Assembly (NCBI RefSeq): GCF_018275325.1
Contig: NZ_JAGVQR010000001.1
Span: 868,001-932,000, forward strand
DNA from: Nocardioides palaemonis
GTDB lineage: Bacteria > Actinomycetota > Actinomycetes > Propionibacteriales > Nocardioidaceae
Length of the DNA: 64,000 nucleotides
Direction of reading: 5' to 3'
The first letter of the stretch is position 1. Every line of letters begins with the position of its first letter. Positions 43,720 through 50,488 of the stretch are shown one piece after another. Under the pieces are notes generated by a model. That model did not search any database, had not been told where the DNA came from, and was given only the letters and a program-made list of their open reading frames with translations. The translations under genes and the position numbers were made by a program.

Positions 43720-45225
43720 ATGACCATCTACGCCGACTACCAGCGCGACCGCATCGGCTGGTTCTTCGGCCTCTCCGGAGGCCAGCTGATGTTCCTGGCG
43801 CTGGCCAGCCTGCCGGCGTTCTGGGCGATCAGCAGCGGGGCGTGGTTCTCCGCGTTCCTGTTCGCGCTGGTCTGGCTGTTCCTGCTGGGCATAACCGTCA
43901 TCCCGGTCCGGGGCCGCTCGGCCACCGGCTGGGTGTTCGCCTCGAGCATGTACGCCGTCGGCGGGCTGCTCGGCTGGACCTCCTTCCGCGCCAAGGCGGC
44001 CCAGGGCCGAGCTGAGGACCTCGACACCCCCGATCTGCCCGGGGTGCTGCAGGGCATCAAGTTCCACGACGGCCCGCCGCATGGCTCGCAGCTGCAGCGC
44101 GTGGGAGTGATCCACGACGACGCCACGAAGACCTGGGCAGTCACCGCCGCGGTCGTCCACCCTGGCATCGGCATGAAGGACACCGAGGAGCGCAGCCGCT
44201 ACGGCGAGGCGCTGGCCGGGCTGCTCGACGTCGCCGCCCGCACCGAGAAGATCGACGAGATCCTGTTCATGATCCGCACCGTCCCCGAGGACGGTGCCGA
44301 GCGCGAGCTGTGGGTCAACAAGCATCGCCGCGGCAACGCCCCTGAGCTGTCCGAGGTCGTCAACAGCGACCTCGCGGTTGGCCTCACCCAGGCTTCGGTG
44401 CGCACCGAGCAGTTCGTCACGATCGTCGTCCCGGAGACCCGGATCGCCCGATCGGCCAAGGAGTCCGGTGGCGGGTTCGAGGGCCGCTGCCGCGAGCTCT
44501 ACCTGCTCATGGCCGAGATCGAGGCCCAGCTGCGCGGCCCGATGGGCATGACGTCGGTCCGCTGGCTCACCTCACCGGAGCTCGCCCTGGCGTCCCGGAC
44601 CGGCTTCGCCCCCGGCGACCGCGCCAGCATCGTCGAGGCCCTCGCCATGCGGGAGAAGGACCCGAACGTGAACGCCGACGTCCCGTGGGCGCTGGCTGGC
44701 CCCTCGGGCGCCGACGCGACGGTGCGGCACTACAGCCACGACGCGTGGAACTCGATCAGCGCCACCATCAAGCTCCCGACCCGCGGCGTCGCGATGGGCG
44801 CACTCGCGCCGATCCTCACCCCCAGCGAGTCCGGTGAGCGGCGCTCGTTCCTCGTCGCCTTCCCGATCGTGTCCCAGTCCAAGGCCGACCGGCAGTCCGG
44901 CAACGCCGAGTGGGCCGCAGACCTGGCCGAGGGAATGAACGAGAAGCTCGGCCGCAAGACCCGCGCCAAGCAGCGCGACGAGGCCCACAAGGCCCGCGGC
45001 CTGGACGCCAAGCTGGCCCACGGCAACGCGCTGGTCCGGCCTTACGCGGTCTGCACGGTCACGGTTCCCAAGACGCTGCGGATCACCGAGTTCGGCCGTC
45101 GCCTGGACGCCTCGATCCGACGCGCCGGGTTCGCGCCCCTGCGGCTCGACCTGGCCCAGGACGTCGGTTTCGCCGCCTCGACCATCCCCGTCGGGATGAG
45201 CCTGACCCGGAGCGGAGACGCCTGA
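43720..45225 (+). CDS. PrgI/VirB3-like and VirB4-N-like fusion (SCO6880-type)
   Basis: A 501-aa protein. Two transmembrane helices near the N-terminus (QLMFLALASLPAFWAISS and FSAFLFALVWLFLLGITVI) follow a short amphipathic start, as in PrgI/VirB3 proteins. The remaining 400 residues resemble the N-terminal domain of VirB4 ATPases, ending in DVGFAASTIPVGMSL where VirB4 proteins have a similar FxASxxG segment. No P-loop is present. The next gene supplies the ATPase half. Start ATG 43720 has a GGAAGGAAGG Shine-Dalgarno. Confidence 0.72.
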   Translation: MTIYADYQRDRIGWFFGLSGGQLMFLALASLPAFWAISSGAWFSAFLFALVWLFLLGITVIPVRGRSATGWVFASSMYAVGGLLGWTSFRAKAAQGRAEDLDTPDLPGVLQGIKFHDGPPHGSQLQRVGVIHDDATKTWAVTAAVVHPGIGMKDTEERSRYGEALAGLLDVAARTEKIDEILFMIRTVPEDGAERELWVNKHRRGNAPELSEVVNSDLAVGLTQASVRTEQFVTIVVPETRIARSAKESGGGFEGRCRELYLLMAEIEAQLRGPMGMTSVRWLTSPELALASRTGFAPGDRASIVEALAMREKDPNVNADVPWALAGPSGADATVRHYSHDAWNSISATIKLPTRGVAMGALAPILTPSESGERRSFLVAFPIVSQSKADRQSGNAEWAADLAEGMNEKLGRKTRAKQRDEAHKARGLDAKLAHGNALVRPYAVCTVTVPKTLRITEFGRRLDASIRRAGFAPLRLDLAQDVGFAASTIPVGMSLTRSGDA

Positions 45226-46772
45226 TGCCCACCACCACCCGCCGGAACCGCGGCGGCGGCGATCGAGGCAGGGACATGGCCGCCCTGCTCTCCGACTTCG
45301 GCCACGACCTGCCCACGATTCCCCCGCTCGCCCCGGAGGCCAAGGAGCCCCGGATCTTCAAGTACGCCCCGCGCCGCGGTGCAGCCCGCCGCGGCCGCGG
45401 CTGGGCGCCCGCCACCGCCCCGGCGCAGGCCTGGCGGATGACGAGTGACCAAGCACCGGTGTTCTGGCCGTTCGTGTCGGCTCCGGCCCTGCCGCCGACC
45501 GGGGCGCAGATGGGCGTCGACCAGCTCTCCGGCGGCTCGTTCTACTGCGACCCCTTCGGCTGGGTGCTGCGCGACGACGTGTCGGCGACCAACCCGAACA
45601 TCTTCCAGTTCGCCAAGCCGGGCACCGGCAAGTCCGGCACCACCAAGGCGTTCTGCACGCGGATGATGCCCTTCGGCTACCGCACCCTGGTCCTGGGTGA
45701 CCCCAAGGACGAGTACGAGTCACTGTGCCGCGCGCTCGGCGTCGAGCCGTTCGTCATCGCCCCCGGCTTCTGGGCACGAATCAACCCGCTGGCCATGGGC
45801 CCGCTCGGCCACGACTGGGAGAAGCTCTCGGCCGAGGAAGCCCAACGGCGCACGACGATCATCTTCAAGCGCTGGCTGGTCCTGATCCGCGGCCTCGTCG
45901 GCAGCATGAAGCTCGACGACCAGCGCCGAGTGCCGTTCGGGCCCGACGAGAGCGACGTCGTCCGCAACGCACTGCAGATCCTCACCGGCTACGCCGCCGG
46001 CAACACCGTCCTCAAGGAGACCACCATCCCGCGTCTGTGGGACCTGCTGCGCAACCCCACCGAGGAGCTCGTCCGGGCATGCGAGTACGGGAACACCCGC
46101 CAGTTCCTCGACCAGACCCGGCTGCTGCGCAACGCGCTCGGCGAGCTGGTCACCGGCACCCTGGCCGGCCTCTTCGACGACTTCACCAACATCGAGGTCG
46201 ACTGGCGCGCTCCGATCCAGTCGTTCAGCCTCTCCCGACTCGATGGACTCGGCGACGAGGCGGTGGGCATCGCGCTGCTGTGCATGAACTCCTGGGGCCG
46301 CGGGCTGCGCGAGATCGCCGAGCCCGGCGACCTGCGCATCGTCGTGCGCGACGAGGTCTGGAAGCAGATGCGCCTCGGCGTCTCTGCGGTGATGAGCTTC
46401 GACGCGGACCTGCGGCTCTCGCGCGGCATGGCCGGCAAGGGCGGCGACATCCAGTTCGCCAACCTGCACAAGCCCTCCGACCTGCTCTCGGTCGGCGACG
46501 CCGACTCCCAGGCCGCGATGATCGCCAAGGACCTCCTCGAGCTCGCTGACATCAAGATCCTCGGCGGCCAGAAGCCTCGCGTCGCCCGCGAGCTCGACTC
46601 GATGCTCGGCCTCGGGCCGATCGCCCAGGACCTCGTCTCCGGGTGGGCGATGCAGGACAAGGGCCGAGCGCTGTGGTGCATCGGCGACGCCACCTACAAG
46701 GTCCAGACCGTGCTCCACCCGCTGGAGAAGAAGCTCTACTACACCAACGAGGCCATCGAGGCCGCCCTTTAG
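45225..46772 (+). CDS. VirB4-like type IV secretion ATPase
   Basis: A 515-aa cytoplasmic ATPase. Disordered basic N-terminus (1-70); Walker A QFAKPGTGKSGTTK near 130; VLGDPKDEYESL; Walker B LRIVVRDEVWKQM near 375; then SRGMAGKGGDIQFANLHKPSDL and the C-terminal LWCIGDATYKVQT. It shares one base with the upstream stop (TGATG). Length fits a VirB4 C-terminal domain alone. It is the last gene of the operon; no VirD4-type coupling protein, relaxase or wall hydrolase follows. Confidence 0.87.
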   Translation: MPTTTRRNRGGGDRGRDMAALLSDFGHDLPTIPPLAPEAKEPRIFKYAPRRGAARRGRGWAPATAPAQAWRMTSDQAPVFWPFVSAPALPPTGAQMGVDQLSGGSFYCDPFGWVLRDDVSATNPNIFQFAKPGTGKSGTTKAFCTRMMPFGYRTLVLGDPKDEYESLCRALGVEPFVIAPGFWARINPLAMGPLGHDWEKLSAEEAQRRTTIIFKRWLVLIRGLVGSMKLDDQRRVPFGPDESDVVRNALQILTGYAAGNTVLKETTIPRLWDLLRNPTEELVRACEYGNTRQFLDQTRLLRNALGELVTGTLAGLFDDFTNIEVDWRAPIQSFSLSRLDGLGDEAVGIALLCMNSWGRGLREIAEPGDLRIVVRDEVWKQMRLGVSAVMSFDADLRLSRGMAGKGGDIQFANLHKPSDLLSVGDADSQAAMIAKDLLELADIKILGGQKPRVARELDSMLGLGPIAQDLVSGWAMQDKGRALWCIGDATYKVQTVLHPLEKKLYYTNEAIEAAL

Positions 46773-46802
46773 AAGTTCGCGCGAAATTTGACGGTTCTGC
46801 GA

Positions 46803-46853
46803 CGAACCTGAGCATACGCAAGGGCCTCGTCCCAAGGAGAGCACTCAGGTTCG
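46803..46853. repeat. Inverted repeat after the secretion operon
   Basis: CGAACCTGAG (46803-46812) and CTCAGGTTCG (46844-46853) pair perfectly with a 31-base loop, 31 bp after the VirB4 stop. It may be a terminator or the scar of the lost right half of the operon. The gap 46773-47099 holds nothing else that I see. Confidence 0.5.
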
Positions 46854-47099
46854 AAGACTGCGTTGGGAAGCGTGTCGCGCGTCCCGAAAGGGCAGCCGTC
46901 ACCGAGAACCTCGCCGGGCGGGGCATCCGGGACGCATGAGTCGCGGCGTGTGTGCTGGCCTGCGTCTTCACCGTGGAGGGTTCCTCCATCAAGACGGCGC
47001 ATTCCACCGTGCGAGCAGCGGTGGTGGGTAACCGGCCCTGCGCAGCATCCGACAGGCACTGGAGGATGCTGCACCTCTGCGAATGTCTACGCTTCAACC

Positions 47100-47744
47100 A
47101 TGCTGATACACCCGTGGGACGCCACCGTGAATGATGATGAGTGGCGGTCTTGGCTCGCCGACGGCCGGGAGTTCGGCCAGCTGATCGCGCGAGGGATGGA
47201 GGAATGGCCGGTGGTGGTGCCCACCCACTTCCTCCTTGAGGGCCAGCGGGTTGTGCTGCACCTAGCCCGACCCAACCCGGTCTGGAAGGCGCTCGAAGCC
47301 GACCCGCGGGCGGTGCTCTCCATCATCGACGACTACGCCTACATTCCCACCACGTGGCGAGCTCCCGCGGACACTCCCCCTGAGCAGGGAGTGCCGACCA
47401 GCTACTACGGCGCCGTGCAACTGCACTGCGCCGCGACCATCATCGACGACCCCGCCGAGAAGGCCGACGTGCTGCGCCGGCAGCTCGCCGCTCTGCAACC
47501 CGCAGGCGACTACGCGCAGGTCGATGTAGTGGACGGGCCCTACTCCCGGATGCTGTCCGGGATCCGCGCTCTAGCCCTGGACATCGTGAACGTGAAGGCC
47601 AAGTTCAAGGTCGACGACCACAAACCCGCCGAGCATCGACTCGCCGTGGCAGCCCGACTACAACAGCGAGGGCAAGGGCGCGACCTCCCGGCTCGTGCAC
47701 TGCAATTGCGCCGCCTCGACGTCAATACGACCCAGCCGTCCTGA
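47100..47744 (+). CDS. PaiB-like FMN-binding split-barrel protein
   Basis: A 214-aa protein of the PaiB (FMN-binding negative regulator) family. HPWDATVNDDEWRSWL, VVPTHFLLEG, VVLHLARPNPVWKAL and VPTSYYGAVQLHC are the split-barrel and flavin-site segments; KAKFKVDDHKPAEHRLAVAARL is the characteristic C-terminal helix. Despite the name, relatives may be flavin oxidoreductases. ATG 47100 was chosen because homologues start just before the HPWD-type motif. Confidence 0.83.
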   Translation: MLIHPWDATVNDDEWRSWLADGREFGQLIARGMEEWPVVVPTHFLLEGQRVVLHLARPNPVWKALEADPRAVLSIIDDYAYIPTTWRAPADTPPEQGVPTSYYGAVQLHCAATIIDDPAEKADVLRRQLAALQPAGDYAQVDVVDGPYSRMLSGIRALALDIVNVKAKFKVDDHKPAEHRLAVAARLQQRGQGRDLPARALQLRRLDVNTTQPS

Positions 47745-47813
47745 GCCGCTTCTGCGATGCGCCACCTGCCGACCGTCAGGGTCTCGGGCACGCACTCCGG
47801 TGGCCGGTCACCG

Positions 47814-48009
47814 ATCCCGCACCGGGTCGCTCCGCGAGCCCATCCCGCACCGGGTCGCTCCGCGAGCCCATCCCGCACCGGGTCGCTCCGCGAGCCCATC
47901 CCGCACCGGGTCGCTCCGCGAGCCCATCCCGCACCGGGTCGCTCCGCGAGCCCATCCCGCACCGGGTCGCTCCGCGAGCCCATCCCGCACCGGGTCGCTC
48001 CGCGAGCCC
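47814..48009. repeat. Tandem array A: seven copies of a 28-bp unit
   Basis: The unit contains CACCGGGTCGCTCCGCGAG and repeats every 28 bases from 47814 to 48009 with essentially no divergence. The inner segment is an imperfect palindrome (GGGTCGC with GCGAGCCC). It begins 69 bp after the PaiB-like stop and abuts array B without a gap. It is probably variable in copy number. Confidence 0.93.
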
Positions 48010-48328
48010 ATCGTCACGCGGAGCGTGACCACATCGGGATCGTCACGCGGAGCGTGACCACATCGGGATCGTCACGCGGAGCGTGACCACATCGGGATCG
48101 TCACGCGGAGCGTGACCACATCGGGATCGTCACGCGGAGCGTGACCACATCGGGATCGTCACGCGGAGCGTGACCACATCGGGATCGTCACGCGGAGCGT
48201 GACCACATCGGGATCGTCACGCGGAGCGTGACCACATCGGGATCGTCACGCGGAGCGTGACCACATCGGGATCGTCACGCGGAGCGTGACCACATCGGGA
48301 TCGTCACGCGGAGCGTGACCACATCGGG
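48010..48328. repeat. Tandem array B: eleven copies of a 29-bp unit
   Basis: The unit contains the perfect palindrome GTCACGCGGAGCGTGAC followed by CACATCGGGATC and repeats exactly every 29 bases, eleven times. It ends five bases before the RelE stop on the minus strand. There are no unique spacers, so it is not a CRISPR array. Each unit could form a hairpin in RNA from either strand. Confidence 0.95.
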
Positions 48329-48333
48329 ATCGA

Positions 48334-48624
48334 TCATTGGCGATAGGCGTCGCGACGGTGAACCACAGAGACGACCTCGATGACGAGGCGGTGTTCAAGG
48401 ATCCGGTAGAGGACGCGGTACTCGCCTCGCCGTGCTGACCACAGCGGCGCCAACGGCTCACGCAGGGGCTTACCGACGCGGTGGGGATCGGTGCGCAGCG
48501 GGCCAGCGATGAACTCGAAGGCGGCCGCAGCGACCGCTTCGGGCAACAACTCCTCGAGGGCTCGTCTTGCGCTTCGGGTCAGGACGACGTCGTACCCGCC
48601 TTCCTCGCCTAGGTCCTTACTCAA
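48334..48624 (-). CDS. RelE/ParE-family toxin
   Basis: A 96-aa ribonuclease-fold toxin: YDVVLTRSARRALEELLP, then RVGKPLREPLAPLWSARRGEYRVLYRIL and VIEVVSVVHRRDAYR, the RelE strand pattern with its basic active-site residues. A TTG start overlaps the antitoxin TGA (TTGA on the minus strand). It is expected to cleave ribosome-bound mRNA unless bound by its partner. Confidence 0.87.
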   Translation of the reverse strand: MSKDLGEEGGYDVVLTRSARRALEELLPEAVAAAAFEFIAGPLRTDPHRVGKPLREPLAPLWSARRGEYRVLYRILEHRLVIEVVSVVHRRDAYRQ

Positions 48625-48905
48625 GATTGGAGGCGTCCGCGCCGCAGCATCGCTGAGCGGACCTCATCCAATGATGAGGTCAGCCCGGCGTCGAGGTCGT
48701 CAAGCCCTTCCTTAAGGGCCTGCACCTCCTCGGCGCGACTGAGGACGTCGACGGTCTCCAGCAGGGCGTCGTAGTCCTCAGCGCTGAGAAGCACGACGGC
48801 CCGGTCACCGTTGCGGGTGACTTCGAACCGCTCGTGAGTGGCCACCGCGGACTCCACGAGCTTGGAAAGGTTCGCTCGCGCGTCAGCCAGGGACAGAGTC
48901 GTCAT
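48621..48905 (-). CDS. Phd/YefM-family antitoxin
   Basis: A 94-aa antitoxin. MTTLSLADARANLSKLVESAVATHERFEVTRNG forms the Phd DNA-binding fold, and LLSAEDYDALLETVDVLS leads into the acidic helical toxin-neutralising tail. It precedes the RelE gene as usual. ATG 48905 is chosen; an upstream in-frame start would add non-homologous residues. Confidence 0.88.
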   Translation of the reverse strand: MTTLSLADARANLSKLVESAVATHERFEVTRNGDRAVVLLSAEDYDALLETVDVLSRAEEVQALKEGLDDLDAGLTSSLDEVRSAMLRRGRLQS

Positions 48906-48912
48906 GTACAAA

Positions 48913-48940
48913 ATTCTAGCGCAACTGCTGTGCTCGGCAA
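48913..48940 (-). promoter_or_regulatory. Promoter of the RelE/Phd operon
   Basis: On the minus strand TTGCCG (48940-48935), a 16-base spacer and TAGAAT (48918-48913) form a good promoter. TAGAAT ends seven bases before the ATG, so the message is probably leaderless. Confidence 0.6.
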
Positions 48941-49208
48941 GCCCGTCCGGCCACCGGGTCGCTACGCGAGGAGTACGCCACGCATGGTCTCGCCTCAGCA
49001 GCACCCAGCCGAGTCGGTAAGCCTGACGCTTTACGACTTGTTACGAAACGGCCGTTCCGTAAAGAAGCGTAAGCAGCTCGAGCAGCGAAGTGATCCGGCC
49101 GGCTGGCGAAACGAGAGGGAGGAGGCGCTGACTGATCAAGTCGAGCCCGCGCTCGATGCCGGAGCCAGTCGCGGCCGCGGCCGGCAGGGCCCACTTCTGG
49201 GAGGCGCC

Positions 49209-49824
49209 ATGAACGCACTACTCGTCGGGTACGCCCGATGCTCCACCGATCAGCAAGACCCCACTGCTCAGCGCGACGGGCTGCGCGGTCTCGGTGTCGA
49301 GGCCGACCGTATCTATGTCGACCACGGCCTGACGGGCACCAACCGCGAACGCCCCGGACTCCGCGAGGCGCTGGCGGCCTGCCGGTCCGGGGACACCTTG
49401 GTAGTGACCAAGCTCGACCGCTTGGCCAGGTCCCTGCCCGACGCCCGAGCTATCGCCGACGAGCTTACTGCGCGGGAGATCAGCCTCAGCCTGGGAGGGT
49501 CGATCTACGACCCGACCGATGCCGTGGGCAAGCTGTTGTTCAACGTCCTCGCGATGGTGGCCGAGTTCGAGTCCGACCTGATTCGGCTGCGCAAAGTCGA
49601 GGGCATGAAGGTCGCCAAGGCCAAGGGGGCGGCTGAAGGGCAAGCAGCCCAAACTCAGCCGCAAGCAGGAAGCCCACCTGGTCTCGCTGGTGCACAGCGG
49701 CGAGTACAGCACCCTCGAGGTCGCCGAGCTGTTCGGCGTCGGCCGCTCCACCGTCTACCGAGCGATCCAGCGCCAGCGGCTGGAAGCGAAGGCAGGAGTC
49801 GCAGACCAATCGGCACGTCGCTGA
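49209..49824 (+). pseudogene. Small serine resolvase/invertase with a +1 frameshift
   Basis: MNALLVGYARCSTDQQDPTAQRDGL begins a resolvase domain with catalytic Ser in YARCSTD, followed by YVDHGLTGTNRERPGL and VTKLDRLARSLPDA. After EGMKVAKAKG the frame is lost at a run of five G (49625-49629). Dropping one G restores RLKGKQPKLSRKQEAHL and the C-terminal helix-turn-helix VAELFGVGRSTVYRAIQ to a stop at 49822-49824. The catalytic domain is intact, so the truncated form keeps the active site but loses DNA recognition. GGGAGG precedes the ATG. Confidence 0.85.
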
Positions 49825-50099
49825 CCTCATCTGACGTCGGCGTCCCGCAACCGACACCCGCGCGGGACGCCGACGAGCGATCCCTTCTCGAAGCCACGCA
49901 GTGAGCGCGGCGTCCCAACAGTGGTTCGCTGATCGGGCGGCGTCCCCGGGGCAGGGGAGTCCGCGCGGGGCCTTCCCGGTTGCGGGCCCCGCTCCCCGGT
50001 CTCAATCTTCCCGTGTCCATCACCCACCTACGTGAATCCTCGTTCCCTGAGGTGGGAGAACCAACCTGGCAGCCCTCGTGGTCTGGGAGCCCGGACAGC

Positions 50100-50408
50100 T
50101 CAATCGGATGACGTGAGGCCCCGGATGTTCGCACCGGGCGGTTGCCTTGCAGTACGCTCACGCAACCACCTGGTGGTGCCAGCAGCCATGCCCCGCGACT
50201 TGGGCGTCTGGTGCACGGGGACCACGATCAGCGAAGCCTCACCCTCCAGGGACCACTTGATGGCGTGATAGACCGCTGACAGCGATTCGGTGCTGTCCAC
50301 GGCGACCAGCCCGGGCGCCACAAGCCGAGCCTCGTGCCACGGCCCCTCCAGGTCAGGCAGGTCCTCCGAGGTCCAAGCGAGATACACAGTCATGCCTTCA
50401 TCTTTCAT
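50100..50408 (-). CDS. Small hypothetical protein
   Basis: A 102-aa frame starting MKDEGMTVYLAWTSEDL; a start at 50393 is equally possible. Codon use looks coding for residues 6-75 (PWHEARLVAPGLVAVDSTES, SLEGEASLIVVPVHQTP), and the last 25 residues look less so. No family recognised. The stretch 49825-50099 between it and the resolvase holds nothing I can support. Confidence 0.5.
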   Translation of the reverse strand: MKDEGMTVYLAWTSEDLPDLEGPWHEARLVAPGLVAVDSTESLSAVYHAIKWSLEGEASLIVVPVHQTPKSRGMAAGTTRWLRERTARQPPGANIRGLTSSD

Positions 50409-50488
50409 GACATGTACGGATTCTTCTTGGCGTGATGCCTCCGAGCCCGCGCGGCAGCCTGACGGCACACCGGCCGCCCGCACCCAGC

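Noticed and set aside
47814-48328. CRISPR array
   Set aside because: Units repeat head to tail with no unique spacers and no cas genes nearby; these are simple tandem repeats.
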